NCBI GenBank assembly: GCA_035695825.1
Contig: DASRRH010000004.1
Span: 1-64,000, forward strand
From: JAKEFM01 sp035695825
GTDB taxonomy: Bacteria; Planctomycetota; UBA1135; JAKEFM01
DNA: 64,000 bases
Reading direction: 5' to 3'
In this document: piece by piece, positions 1 through 8,969 of the stretch
Position numbering within the stretch: position 1 is the stretch's first letter
Layout of the letters: every line of letters starts with the position of its first letter
Notes under the pieces: model-generated
Database searches by the model: none
Told to the model about the DNA's origin: nothing
What the model saw: the letters and a program-made list of their open reading frames with translations, nothing else
Made by a program: the position numbers and the translations under genes

Positions 1-87
1 GGCTACCTGCAGTGGTTCGTCGTCGACCCGGGCCCTCTCCCGTTCCCGGGGACGATGACGCGCGCCCTCGCGGTCACGGTGCAGTAG
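1..87 (+). CDS. C-terminal end of a secreted protein (5' truncated by window)
   Basis: Twenty-eight codons remain before a TAG stop. The visible tail contains 'LQWFVVDPGPLPF' and ends in short hydrophobic strands. This resembles the C-terminal beta-rich module found on many large secreted proteins of Planctomycetota, where 'QWFVVDPG' precedes the last strand; that link is from memory of the family. The rest of the gene lies outside the window, so its function cannot be given. It runs in the same direction as the next secreted protein, 94 bases downstream. Confidence 0.6.
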   Translation, partial: GYLQWFVVDPGPLPFPGTMTRALAVTVQ

Positions 88-107
88 GGACCGGCGCATC
101 CTCGCCA

Positions 108-125
108 GGGGGATTACAATCCCCC
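108..125. promoter_or_regulatory. Inverted repeat with a TACAAT -10-like box before the beta-helix gene
   Basis: GGGGGAT (108-114) and ATCCCCC (119-125) form a perfect 7-bp inverted repeat around TACA. The repeat lies between the end of the upstream gene and the start at 182. TACAAT at 115-120 matches the -10 consensus at five of six positions, but I see no -35 at the proper distance. It could be a terminator hairpin for the upstream gene, although the following bases are C-rich and not T-rich, or a promoter element. Confidence 0.3.
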
Positions 126-181
126 CGCGTCGAACGGCCCCGAAGGAGGGCCCGCCGCATCCGCAGACCAGGGAGGTTCCC

Positions 182-1555
182 ATGCGCGCCACCTTCGCTC
201 TCGGCTTCGCTCTCGTGCTCCTCGTCCCCCCCGCACTCGGCGCCGACATCTGGGTCGACGCGGTCAACGGCAACAACGTCAACCCCGGGACGCTCGCGGC
301 GCCCCTGCAATCGATCGGCGCCGCCGTCCTCCTCGCCCTCCCCGGAGACCGGATCCTCGCGCGACCAGGGACCTACAGCCCGTCGACGACCGGGGAGCTC
401 TTTCCCATCAACGTCGGGCTCGGGATCGCGCAGCAGAGCGTCCAGATCCTCGGGGTCGAGGGACCGGCCGTCACGATCGTCGACGGCCAGGGGGCGAGCC
501 TCTCGGTCGCGGGGATGATCAGCTTCCGCTCGCAGGGGAGCGGCGGACGCCTCTCCGGGTTCACGCTCCGGAACCACAGCGGCGGGTTCGGAGTCGTCCG
601 CATCGGCAGCATCACGGCCGGCTCCACCTTCCAGACGACGGGGATCGAGATCGACCACTGCGTCGTCGAGACCGGCGCCGGGTTCACCGCGTACGGGATC
701 GCGACCTTCGGCCCGGCGAGCGGGCTGCGGATCCACGACAACCTGATCCAGGGCGCGACCGACGCGAACCTCTGGATCTCGGACATCACGGCCGGGAGCC
801 CCGGGGGCGGGGACGTCTACAACAACACGATCGTCGACGGCGTGAACGGCGTGCGGATCCAGGGAGGGAACTGGAACTTCTTCAACAACATCGTCGTGAA
901 CCACTCCAACTTCGGCATGTTCGACTTCGGGATCACTCCGCCCGCCCTTCTGAACCTCCTCAACGACTCCAACTGCGTCTTCGGGAACGCCGCCGACTAC
1001 GACCTCGTCCTCCCCGGCCCGAACGACGTCTCCGTCGATCCCCAGTTCGTCAATCCGGTCCCGCTGGGAGACCACCACCTCCTCCCGACCTCGCCCCTCC
1101 TCGACGCGGGGACCCCGATCGTGCCCCCCTTCCTCGAGTCGGACGGGGACGGCGATCCCCGGTTCGTCGACTCGAACAACAACTTCTTCGCGGTCCCCGA
1201 GATCGGCTACGACGAGGTGACGGACGTGCGCCTCTTGATCGCCGCGGGGACCTTCGGCCAGGGCTCGGCGTTCAGCCTCGACGTGGCGGCCCCCCCGGGC
1301 CGCCTCGTCGCCTACTTCTTCTCGGTGGGGGCCTTCAACTTCGTCCTCCAGCCCTGGGGGAACGTGCTCCTCGACCCCACCCTCCTCTTCCCGTTCTTCC
1401 CGGCGGGGGTCACGCCGGCGGCGGTGACCGCGCCGATTCCGGTGCCCGTCAATCCCGCGTTCGACGGGCTCTTCGTGCACATGCAGGCGATCGTCCTCGA
1501 CACGAGCGCGCCCCCGCTCGGGAAGTTGACCAACAAGATCGTCGGGGCGCTGTAG
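182..1555 (+). CDS. Secreted right-handed beta-helix protein
   Basis: 457 aa. The ATG is preceded by GGGAGG at good spacing. Residues 1-20 are a signal peptide ending at 'ALGA', so the product is exported. 'DIWVDAVNGNNVNPGT' just after it is the usual opening of DUF1565/pectate-lyase-like helices, and residues about 25-320 show helix-coil features: Asn-rich turns ('YNNTIVDG', 'FFNNIVVN'), regular Gly and short beta strands. A 'DPQFVNP' segment near the end of the helix is common in this group. The last 110 residues form a separate beta-rich module, possibly for surface retention. No catalytic set can be assigned, so polysaccharide binding or cleavage is only possible. The gene converges on the permease gene, whose stop lies 35 bases away. 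Confidence 0.8.
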   Translation: MRATFALGFALVLLVPPALGADIWVDAVNGNNVNPGTLAAPLQSIGAAVLLALPGDRILARPGTYSPSTTGELFPINVGLGIAQQSVQILGVEGPAVTIVDGQGASLSVAGMISFRSQGSGGRLSGFTLRNHSGGFGVVRIGSITAGSTFQTTGIEIDHCVVETGAGFTAYGIATFGPASGLRIHDNLIQGATDANLWISDITAGSPGGGDVYNNTIVDGVNGVRIQGGNWNFFNNIVVNHSNFGMFDFGITPPALLNLLNDSNCVFGNAADYDLVLPGPNDVSVDPQFVNPVPLGDHHLLPTSPLLDAGTPIVPPFLESDGDGDPRFVDSNNNFFAVPEIGYDEVTDVRLLIAAGTFGQGSAFSLDVAAPPGRLVAYFFSVGAFNFVLQPWGNVLLDPTLLFPFFPAGVTPAAVTAPIPVPVNPAFDGLFVHMQAIVLDTSAPPLGKLTNKIVGAL

Positions 1556-1589
1556 GGCCGGGAAGACCGGGTCCTCGGAGAAACCCCCG

Positions 1590-3599
1590 CTACACCACCC
1601 GCGCCGGCACGATCACCATCGCCCGGCCGGCCCACTGGAGGCGCTTCTGGATCGCGAACGCGGTCTCGTTGTGGAGGATCCTCTGATACCAACGCTCGCG
1701 CTGGAAGATGACCTTCCCCCCGAAGAAGGTCGTCTGGGGGAAGTCCGCCGCGACCGCGAGGCAGAGCCTCTCCGCCTCCTCGATGGCGTCGGTCCCGACG
1801 GCCGTCCGGTAGGTCGCCGGCACGCCGAGGCCGCGGGCGACCTGGACGTACTTCCTCGCGGTCTCCTCCGTCCGCGCCCGGAGGGACTCGACCGCGTCCT
1901 CCCCCTTGAAGACCCCCGAGTCGATGACGCCGACGGTGAGGAAGACCAGGTTTTGGAAGTGCCCCGGGAAGGTGCGGAAAATGTTGAGGGTCGTGTGGAT
2001 CCCCACGCCGCCGAAGGCGCCCACGAGGACGGCGGCCGTCGGGGCGCCGCGCTCGAGCGCCCCGGGCGGAGCGTCGGACTTCAGGGGGAGGTTCCCGAGG
2101 TCCGCGTAGAGCTGCGCGAGCTTCGCCGCGACGGTGTGGTAGTGCCGGCGGATCAGGAAGCAGAGGGCGATCACCGATCCCGTCAGGAGGAGGGTGACCC
2201 AGGCCCCCGCCCGGAACTTGAGGAGGACGGTCGCGACGAGGATCGTCGCGCAGAGGGAGAAGCCGGCGGCGAAGAGCGCCGCCCGGCGCTTCCATCGGCG
2301 GTCCCGCCGGCGGTTCCGGAAGCGCGCGAGCGCCATCCCGAGCATCGAGAGGGAAAAGGTGAGGAAGACGTTGATGCTGTACATCACGACCAGGTGCCCG
2401 ACCACGCCGCGGGTGTAGAAGAGCGCGGCGAGCGAGGCTGCCCCCATGAGAAGGATGCCGTTCTGGGTGGTCAGGCGGTCGGAGAGGGCCGAGAAGCGAT
2501 GCGGCACCCACGAGTCGACGGCCATGTTCGCGAGCACCCGGGGACCGTCGAGGAACCCCGCCTGCGCGGCGACGACGAGGAGGGCGGCCTCGGAGAGAAG
2601 GATCAGGACGACGAGGAGCGGCGCGCCGGGGATCGGCGCCGCGATGCGTTCGGCGAGGACGGCGTTCATCGTCTTGCCCGGGACGGGGGAGACGGTCCAG
2701 AGGAGGTAGCAGAGGAGGAGCCCCGTCGCCGTGAAGGCGAGGGAGCCCGCCATGTACGCCATCGTCCGTTTCGCCGTCCGGGTGCGGGGCCGCCGCATCA
2801 TCGGGACCCCGTTCGAGACCGCCTCGATCCCGGTGTAGGTCCCTCCCCCGAGCGAGTAGGCGCGGAGGAGGAGGAGCAGCAGCCCCCCGGCCCCGAGCGT
2901 CGTGAGGCCCTCCCGAAACCCGCCGGCGATCGAGCGGGCGGCGTCGGGGATCTTCGGGACGTGCGCGGCGAGGCCCCCGAGGATGAGGAGGGCGTGCGTC
3001 GCGACGAAGAGGAGGAAGACCGGGGCGAGGGCGAGGACCGACTCGCGGACGCCCCGGAGATTGAGGGTGGCGAGCCCCGCGAGGAGGAGGACCTCGACGG
3101 GGAGCTTCCACGCGTGCGCCGACGGGGGGAGAAAGCTGAAGAGCGCGTCGCCCGCCGCCGCGATCGACACCGTGATCGTGAGGACGTAGTCGACGAGGAG
3201 CGCGCATCCCGAGACGACGCCCGCGCGCTCCCCGAGGAGCTTCGTCGCGACGACGTACCCTCCCCCCCCGTGGGGGAACTGCTCGATGATGCGGCTGTAG
3301 GCCGAGGAGATCAGGAGGACGGTCGTCGCCATCAGGGCCGCGAGGGGGAGGGCGAGGAAGGCGTGCCCTCCGAGGGTGCGGAACGCCTCCTCCGGACCGT
3401 AGGCGGAGGAGGAGAGTCCGTCGGCACCGAGACCGACCCAGGCGAGGAGGGGGACGAGGGAGAGCCGGTGGAAGAGCGCGCGGTCCCCGAGGTCTCGTGG
3501 CGCGCCGACCAGGAGGCGGCGGAGGCGGCGCCCGAAGCGCGGCTCCTCCCGGCCGGGCGAGGCGCCGACCGGCGTGGGACGAACGGGGGAGTCGGACAT
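1590..3599 (-). CDS. APC-superfamily amino acid permease with C-terminal soluble domain
   Basis: 669 aa. The ATG at 3599 is preceded on the minus strand by GGGAGG. The first part (residues about 50-480) has roughly twelve hydrophobic helices. 'LGADGLSSSAYGPEEAF' in the first helix is typical of the APC superfamily, in which this stretch lines the substrate site; 'FPHGGGGYV' and 'YTGIEAVSNGVP' are further family-like segments. The last 150 or so residues are soluble and resemble the cytoplasmic tail of bacterial APC permeases of this length. The substrate is unknown: an amino acid or another small solute. The gene is alone on its strand and divergent from the M28 peptidase gene. Confidence 0.85.
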   Translation of the reverse strand: MSDSPVRPTPVGASPGREEPRFGRRLRRLLVGAPRDLGDRALFHRLSLVPLLAWVGLGADGLSSSAYGPEEAFRTLGGHAFLALPLAALMATTVLLISSAYSRIIEQFPHGGGGYVVATKLLGERAGVVSGCALLVDYVLTITVSIAAAGDALFSFLPPSAHAWKLPVEVLLLAGLATLNLRGVRESVLALAPVFLLFVATHALLILGGLAAHVPKIPDAARSIAGGFREGLTTLGAGGLLLLLLRAYSLGGGTYTGIEAVSNGVPMMRRPRTRTAKRTMAYMAGSLAFTATGLLLCYLLWTVSPVPGKTMNAVLAERIAAPIPGAPLLVVLILLSEAALLVVAAQAGFLDGPRVLANMAVDSWVPHRFSALSDRLTTQNGILLMGAASLAALFYTRGVVGHLVVMYSINVFLTFSLSMLGMALARFRNRRRDRRWKRRAALFAAGFSLCATILVATVLLKFRAGAWVTLLLTGSVIALCFLIRRHYHTVAAKLAQLYADLGNLPLKSDAPPGALERGAPTAAVLVGAFGGVGIHTTLNIFRTFPGHFQNLVFLTVGVIDSGVFKGEDAVESLRARTEETARKYVQVARGLGVPATYRTAVGTDAIEEAERLCLAVAADFPQTTFFGGKVIFQRERWYQRILHNETAFAIQKRLQWAGRAMVIVPARVV

Positions 3600-3918
3600 C
3601 CAGGAACCTCCCGGAGAGGAGGGCCCTCGCGAGGGGCGGAAGGTCCCCCTCTTCGACGCCTGCGGGGTTAGCTGACGGGCTCGGGCCGAAGAGGTTGCCC
3701 TGCGCCTTGCGGCGATTCGCCCCGACCGATCGGGTCCCCCGCTCTCGCTCGACGCGAGATTCGGCCCGGCTCACCTACCCGGGAGGGGGGGCGTACGCAA
3801 GAGACCGAGGGTCCGGGGAGCGGGTCGCGCGGCGTCGTCGGGGACCCCGTCCGTGTCGCGCGAGGGGCGCGGGTCGATATCGTTCGCGGATCCCCGGAGC
3901 CGGTCGACGAGGACGCCC
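3600..3918. promoter_or_regulatory. Divergent intergenic region, permease / M28 peptidase
   Basis: 319 bases lie between two divergent starts and should hold promoters for both genes. A perfect 12-bp palindrome, CCCTCGCGAGGG, sits at 3624-3635, 25 bases upstream of the permease start, and could be an operator or just GC-rich chance. I could not find a convincing -35/-10 pair in either direction. If the peptidase starts at the GTG at 3853 instead, the region shrinks to 253 bases. Confidence 0.4.
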
Positions 3919-5583
3919 TTGCGCCTTCCCTGGATCGCCCCCCTCGTTCTCTTCCTGTCGCTTCTGCTCGGTTCCTGCGCCGCGCTCGGTCTCGGGGGGA
4001 GGGATGTCCCCGGCCGTCTCCTCTCCCACGCCTCGACCGTGAGTGCGCCGAGCCTCCGCGCGCACCTTCGCTTCCTCGCCGACGACCTCTGCGAGGGGCG
4101 AGGCACCGGGGCGCGGGGCGGGACACTCGCCGCGCGCTACCTCGCCGCGCAGCTCGAGGCGCTGGGTCTCGAGCCCGGGGCGCCGGACGGCACCTGGTTC
4201 CAGAAGGTGCCGCTCGTCGGCGTCGAGACGGACGCGGGCGGATCGCGCCTCGAGATCGCGGCCGAGGGGAAGCCCCCCCTCCCCCTCGCCCTCCTCGAGG
4301 ACGCGGTCGCGACGGACGAGACGCTCCAGGAGTCGACGTCGGTCGACGGGGAGATCGTGTTCGTCGGGCACGGCATCTTCGCCCCTGATCAGAAGTGGGA
4401 CGACTTCAAGGGCTCCAAAGTCGATCGGCGGGTGCTCCTCGTGCTCGTGAACGAGCCTCAGTCGGCGGACGAGCCGGATCTCTTCGAGGGCCGAGCGCTC
4501 ACCTACTACGGGCGTTGGACCTACAAGTACGAGGAGGCGGCCCGCCGCGGCGCGGCGGGCGCGATCCTCGTCCACACGGACGCCTCGGCGGGGTACGGCT
4601 GGAGCGTCGTGCGGAGCTCCTGGGGGCGCGAGCGTCCCTACCTCGAGCCCGAGCCGGGGGAGAGGCGCCTCCCCTTCGCCGCGTGGATCACGGAGGGGAA
4701 GGCGCGGGAAGCGCTCGCGCTCGCGGGCCTCGACTTCGACCAGCTCGTGCAACGGGCCGGGCGGAGGGACTTCGCCCCGGTCCCGACGGGTCTCCGGCTC
4801 CGGGCCACCCTGGCCGCGAAGCGGCGGCCTCTCGACACGGCGAACGTCGTCGGCCGGCTCCCGGGCGCGGGCCGGCGGGAGGAGACGGTCGTCTACACGG
4901 CCCACTACGATCACCTCGGCGTCGGCCTCCCCGAGGGAGGGGACGCGATCTACAACGGCGCCGTCGACAACGGCAGCGGCTGCGCGACGGTGCTCGAGAT
5001 CGCGAGGCTGTTCGCGGCGCTCGCCCGGCCCCCCGCGCGCTCGGTCTACTTCCTCTTCCCGACCGCCGAGGAGGGGGGACTTCGCGGCTCGGAATTCTTC
5101 GTCGCGCATCCCCCCGTCTCGCTCCCGAGGATCGCCGCGAACCTGAACCTCGACGGCGTCGCGGTGGACGGGGAGCCGACCGAGTACTTCGCGAATGGGT
5201 ACGAGCGCTCGACGCTGCGGGGGGCCGTCGAGCGGACGGCGAGGGGGCTCGGCGTGAACCTCGTCCCGGACCCTCACCCCGAGCAAGGCTTCTTCTATCG
5301 CTCCGACCACTTCAACTTCGCGAGAGGCCACGTCCCCGCCGTCTCGATCAGCCCCGGGCTCGCTTTCGCGGGGAAGCCCGAGGGGTGGGGGGAGGAGCGG
5401 TTCCAGGACTACCGCAAGAACCGCTACCACCGCCCCGGGGACGAGTTCGACCCGCGTTGGGACCTCGAGGGGCTGAAGAAGACGGCGCGCTTCGCCTTCG
5501 TGCTCGGGGCCCTGATCGCCGACGACGCCCGGATGCCCGTGTACGTGCCGGGGGACGAGTTCGCGAAGCCCGGCGGGCGGTGA
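3919..5583 (+). CDS. M28-family zinc aminopeptidase, lipoprotein
   Basis: 554 aa from TTG 3919. I chose this start because GAGG lies six bases upstream and it puts the signal peptide at the N-terminus; a GTG at 3853 would add 22 residues. The lipobox 'LLLGSC' predicts lipid anchoring outside the cytoplasm. A PA-type insert probably occupies residues about 100-280. The M28 zinc set is intact: 'AHYDHLGVG' (His), 'AVDNGSGCATVLE' (bridging Asp), 'AEEGGLRGSE' (catalytic Glu and ligand), 'LNLDG' (Asp) and 'RSDHFNFA' (His). The family removes N-terminal residues from peptides using two zinc ions. The next gene, 111 bases downstream, also has a peptidase-like domain, so a shared envelope role is possible. 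Confidence 0.88.
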   Translation: MRLPWIAPLVLFLSLLLGSCAALGLGGRDVPGRLLSHASTVSAPSLRAHLRFLADDLCEGRGTGARGGTLAARYLAAQLEALGLEPGAPDGTWFQKVPLVGVETDAGGSRLEIAAEGKPPLPLALLEDAVATDETLQESTSVDGEIVFVGHGIFAPDQKWDDFKGSKVDRRVLLVLVNEPQSADEPDLFEGRALTYYGRWTYKYEEAARRGAAGAILVHTDASAGYGWSVVRSSWGRERPYLEPEPGERRLPFAAWITEGKAREALALAGLDFDQLVQRAGRRDFAPVPTGLRLRATLAAKRRPLDTANVVGRLPGAGRREETVVYTAHYDHLGVGLPEGGDAIYNGAVDNGSGCATVLEIARLFAALARPPARSVYFLFPTAEEGGLRGSEFFVAHPPVSLPRIAANLNLDGVAVDGEPTEYFANGYERSTLRGAVERTARGLGVNLVPDPHPEQGFFYRSDHFNFARGHVPAVSISPGLAFAGKPEGWGEERFQDYRKNRYHRPGDEFDPRWDLEGLKKTARFAFVLGALIADDARMPVYVPGDEFAKPGGR

Positions 5584-5694
5584 CCCCTTGCCGCGCGGTT
5601 CGAGCCCGGGGGAGGAAATGGCGGGGAACCGTCCTCGCATCCGGAGCGTTCTCCCTTCGTGTCCCTCGCCCGGGCATCCGCCCGTGGATCCGTC

Positions 5695-8373
5695 ATGAAA
5701 CTCCTCTCCTCTATGATCCGCGCATCCCTGGTCCGGGGGTCGGCGCTCCTCCTCCTCCACCTTCCCGCGCGCGCGCAGGGCCTCCCCGCCGCCGAGGGGC
5801 GCGAGCTCGCGCGTCGCGTTCCCGCGGATTCGGTCGCGCTCTTCTCGATCCCCGACCTCGGCGCCTCGATCGAGAGGGTGAAGACCCTCCCCTTCGGCCG
5901 GATCCTCGGGGACGCCGAGGTGAAGGAGTTCCTCGCGCGGCCTCTCGACCTCGCCCGCAAGCAGTTCGAGAGGGTGCGGTCGGAGGCGCAGAAGAACGCG
6001 GGCCTCGACCCGGGCGTGCTCCTCTCGACCCGCTGGCGCGCCGTCGAGCTCGCCCTGACGCGGGCGCGGTTGGACGAGCGCGGCCTCGAGCTCGGCCTCG
6101 CGGCCCGGGTCGACGCGGGGGAGAGGTGGCCGGAAGTCCGGGCCCTGCTCGAGCGGGTGGTCGAGAAGGCGGGCAAGGACCCGAGCGTGGGGCGCGTCGA
6201 GGAGCGGACGGCGGGGGGGCGGAACTGGACCCTGCTCCGCATCCCGGTTCCCGGCGTCGACGGCGCCTTGTTCTGGACGGCCGAGGGGACCGACGTGCAC
6301 GTGGGGGTTGGGTCCGCTTCCGGGAGTGGGTGGGGGGAGCTCTTCGCGCGCGTCGCGGAGGGAAAGGTCGCCCCCTCGCTCGCGGAGGATCCCGACTATC
6401 TCGCCTGCGCAGGACGGTGCGGGAGCGCGCCCGCGTTCCGCGCGTTCATCCGGGTCCGGCCCCTCCTCGACCTCCTCGCCGCGGGCGTCGAGCGCGGGAG
6501 GGGGAGCGTTCCGACGTTTCTGACGGGCCGGAGCGTGCAGGCGCTCGCCGGCGCGCTCGGCCTCGACGGACTGCGCGCCCTCTCCCTCGCGTCGACGGCC
6601 GAGAAGGAGCACTGGGAGAACGACCTCGTCCTCCTCGCCCCGGCCCCCCGCCGCGGCCTCCTCGCCCTCGGGGAGGGGGCGGCGCCGGACCGGGAACTCC
6701 TCAAGCGCGTTCCCGCCGACGCCGCCTCGTTCTCGGCTCGGAGCCTCCCGCTCGCCTCTCTCTGGGACACGCTGCTCGCGGCATCGGGCTCGCTCGGGAA
6801 GGAAGTCGAGGAGCCCGTCCGCTCGGGCGTCGCCCGAATCGAGGAGGCCCGCGGCGTCCGGATCCGGCAAGACCTCCTCGGCTCGCTCGGGGAAAGCGTC
6901 GTCTCCTACTCGATGCCGTCCCCGGCGCTGGTCGCCCCCGGGGAATCGGCTTGGCTCGTCCGGCTGCGCGATCCGGAGAAGTTCGAGAAGGCGGCCTCCT
7001 CCCTGGCGGCCGCGCTCGGCGAGGGCGTCCCCTTCCTGCAGTTGAAGGAATCCGAGAATGAGGGGACGAAGATCCGGTCCTTCGCGCTGAAGCCCGGCTC
7101 CGGCTTCGCGGCTCCGCAGGGGCTCCCCTTGAACCCGCTCGCCCTCCTCTCCCCGGCCTTCGCGGTGAGAGGAGACCTCCTCGTCCTCTCCCCGAACGTC
7201 CAGGGGCTGAAGCGTGCGCTCGCCCGCCTCCGGTCCGAGCCGGGCCCGGGAGCGGAGAGCTCGGCCGGGTACCGTCGATTCGCGGACCGGGTCCCCGAGA
7301 AGGCCCGCTCGATCTCGTACGCCGACCCGCGCCCGACGGTGGAGACGGTCTACTCCGCGGCGAGCTCGCTCCTCCCGCTCGTCGCTTCGGGCGCCGACCT
7401 GCCGTTCGACCCGAGCGCGCTCCCCTCGGTGGAGGCGCTGACGGGTCCTCTGTTCGGGTCCGTGTCCTACGCCGAGGCGGACGCCGAGGCGATCCACCGG
7501 CGGTCGTTCTCCTCCTTCGGAGCGGACGGGTATCTCCTCGTCGCGGGCGCGCTGCCGGCGGCCGGAGCCGCGATCTCGGCGCTCACCCCGACGCCTCGCG
7601 CGGCTCCCCCCGCGCCCGCGAGCGCGGAGCTCCTCCGGGGGCTCGAGGCCCATCCTCTCGAGCACGTCCGGTTCCTCACGGACGTCGACCGCGAGACCGC
7701 AGAGAGGGTCGGCGCACAGGCGGAAGCCGCCTACGCGACCCTGAGCCGGCTCCTCGGAGGCGAGCCGAAGGACCTGCCGCTCCTCCTCTACGGCTTCGCG
7801 ACGGACGCGGGATACAACCGCTTCGCGGGCTCCTTCGGCGACGACCACTCCTCGGTCTACGGGGCCTACCTCGCCACGCGCGAGGCGAGCGCGCCGGCCG
7901 TGGCGACGCTCCAGGTGCCGCAGTGGGCACCCCTCCACCTGACGCATGCGCTCGCGCACCCCTTCCTCCGTCGCCTCGCGGGCCCGGAGCGCGCGGGCGC
8001 CCTTCCCGCCTGGCTCGAGGAGGGGATCGCGACCTACGTCGAGCGGTTCGCGGACGAATCCCTCCGGTCCTGGTCGATCGAGGACCTCAAGCGCCGGGGC
8101 GGTCCGGGGTCGCTCTCGGGCTTCGCGGCAGGCTTCCGTCTCGCGGCCGACGATCCCGAGGGCTCCCAGAAGCGGATGCTGCAGGCGGGACTCCTCGTCG
8201 CCTACTTCCTGCACGGGTCCGACGCCACGGAACTCGGCGCCTTCCGAGACGCGCTCCGCGCTCTGCGGGAGGGGACGCGAAGCGAGCTCGAGCAGGCGGC
8301 CGCGGCCCTCCTCCGGGACGAGAAGGGCTTGGAGGAGAAGCTCCGCGCGTTCGCCGGTTCGCCGTCGCGGTGA
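5695..8373 (+). CDS. DUF3352-like protein with degenerate gluzincin (HALAH) C-terminal domain
   Basis: 892 aa. The signal peptide ends at 'ARAQG'; ATG 5713 is an equally good start. Residues about 25-600 open with 'LARRVPADSVALFSIPDL', typical of DUF3352-like secreted proteins of unknown role. Residues about 655-860 look like a peptidase-MA/DUF1570 fold: 'LTHALAHPF' (His751, His755) followed by 'LPAWLEEGIATYVE' (Glu776). The usual HExxH is HALAH, so both zinc-binding His and the downstream Glu ligand remain but the catalytic Glu is Ala752. A scaffold or binding role is therefore more likely than proteolysis. The gene ends 37 bases before a strong hairpin and converges on the DUF3332-like gene. 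Confidence 0.75.
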   Translation: MKLLSSMIRASLVRGSALLLLHLPARAQGLPAAEGRELARRVPADSVALFSIPDLGASIERVKTLPFGRILGDAEVKEFLARPLDLARKQFERVRSEAQKNAGLDPGVLLSTRWRAVELALTRARLDERGLELGLAARVDAGERWPEVRALLERVVEKAGKDPSVGRVEERTAGGRNWTLLRIPVPGVDGALFWTAEGTDVHVGVGSASGSGWGELFARVAEGKVAPSLAEDPDYLACAGRCGSAPAFRAFIRVRPLLDLLAAGVERGRGSVPTFLTGRSVQALAGALGLDGLRALSLASTAEKEHWENDLVLLAPAPRRGLLALGEGAAPDRELLKRVPADAASFSARSLPLASLWDTLLAASGSLGKEVEEPVRSGVARIEEARGVRIRQDLLGSLGESVVSYSMPSPALVAPGESAWLVRLRDPEKFEKAASSLAAALGEGVPFLQLKESENEGTKIRSFALKPGSGFAAPQGLPLNPLALLSPAFAVRGDLLVLSPNVQGLKRALARLRSEPGPGAESSAGYRRFADRVPEKARSISYADPRPTVETVYSAASSLLPLVASGADLPFDPSALPSVEALTGPLFGSVSYAEADAEAIHRRSFSSFGADGYLLVAGALPAAGAAISALTPTPRAAPPAPASAELLRGLEAHPLEHVRFLTDVDRETAERVGAQAEAAYATLSRLLGGEPKDLPLLLYGFATDAGYNRFAGSFGDDHSSVYGAYLATREASAPAVATLQVPQWAPLHLTHALAHPFLRRLAGPERAGALPAWLEEGIATYVERFADESLRSWSIEDLKRRGGPGSLSGFAAGFRLAADDPEGSQKRMLQAGLLVAYFLHGSDATELGAFRDALRALREGTRSELEQAAAALLRDEKGLEEKLRAFAGSPSR

Positions 8374-8409
8374 GCCGACCCCACGTCGTACCGCTCGGCC
8401 CGGAAACGT

Positions 8410-8442
8410 CGAAGAGACCCGCCTCTGGCGCGGGTCTCTTCG
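8410..8442. terminator. Bidirectional hairpin terminator
   Basis: A perfect 13-bp stem (8410-8422 with 8430-8442; core GAAGAGACCCGC) closes a 7-base loop. It lies between two convergent genes ending at 8373 and 8474. T-rich sequence follows on the plus strand (TTCGTGTT), and because the stem starts with GAAGAG the minus-strand transcript also ends in a U-containing arm. This is the clearest terminator-like hairpin in the window. Confidence 0.75.
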
Positions 8443-8473
8443 TTCGTGTTCGGACGGAAGGCTCTCCGCGCGT

Positions 8474-8857
8474 CTATCCGCCGGGGCGGGAGGGCTCCAC
8501 CTCCGCGCTGTTCCCGGCCGGGGCGAGGGACGCCGCGACGTCTTCGCTTCCGCTGACGGATCGGCCGGGCGCCTCGGCCTTCTTCTTCTTCTCCATCGTG
8601 CCGCCGTCCATCGGGTTCCTTCCGCCCCACCACTCGATGGAGTTGAAGACGAGCGCGTCGACCCACGCGCAGAGCCCGTAGACGCCGACCGCGGCGAGCC
8701 CGAAGAAGATGGCCTCGTTGCCCCACCGGCTGCTCGTGGCCCGCCCGTTCCACTCGTGGACCTTGCACGTGAGCTTGAAAGGCCCGTAGCACCCGCCGCC
8801 GACGAGCAGGAGGGTGCCTGCCATCGCGCCGCTAACCGCCCTGCGAACGTTTTTCAT
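8474..8857 (-). CDS. DUF3332-like small lipoprotein
   Basis: 127 aa. GGAGG lies six bases before the ATG. The signal peptide ends in 'LLVGGGC', giving lipid modification at Cys23. 'CYGPFKLTCKVHEWNG' and 'ALVFNSIEWWGGRNP' match the layout of DUF3332 proteins, which have a short lipid-anchored N-terminus, a helix pair and a final 'NSIEFWTGKNP'-like segment. The function of the family is unknown. The C-terminal 35 residues are charged and look disordered. A TTGAAA...TAACTT promoter lies about 30 bases upstream and the gene ends at the shared hairpin, so it is probably transcribed alone. Confidence 0.75.
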   Translation of the reverse strand: MKNVRRAVSGAMAGTLLLVGGGCYGPFKLTCKVHEWNGRATSSRWGNEAIFFGLAAVGVYGLCAWVDALVFNSIEWWGGRNPMDGGTMEKKKKAEAPGRSVSGSEDVAASLAPAGNSAEVEPSRPGG

Positions 8858-8890
8858 CCGTCCCTCCGGAAAAGGGGGAAAAGTGGGGCG

Positions 8891-8920
8891 AAGTTAGAGG
8901 GGGGCGACCCCGCTTTTCAA
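8891..8920 (-). promoter_or_regulatory. Candidate sigma-70-type promoter for the DUF3332-like gene
   Basis: On the minus strand TTGAAA (8920-8915; five of six -35 matches) and TAACTT (8896-8891; three of six -10 matches) are separated by 18 bases. Transcription would begin near 8884, giving a leader of about 27 bases that contains the GGAGG ribosome site. Confidence 0.35.
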
Positions 8921-8969
8921 CGGATGGGGCGGGATGGAAAGCCGGGGTTCGCCACAAGACCCTATAAGT

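Noticed and set aside
3624..3635. Palindrome CCCTCGCGAGGG as a defined operator
   Set aside because: Only one copy was noticed and GC-only palindromes arise easily at this base composition. It is kept as a note in the intergenic entry.
3775..8214. A 4.4-kb open frame on the minus strand opposite the M28 and DUF3352-like genes
   Set aside because: It is rich in Arg, Gly, Glu and Pro with no motif, as expected from the antisense of GC-rich genes. The plus-strand genes have signal peptides and catalytic motifs.
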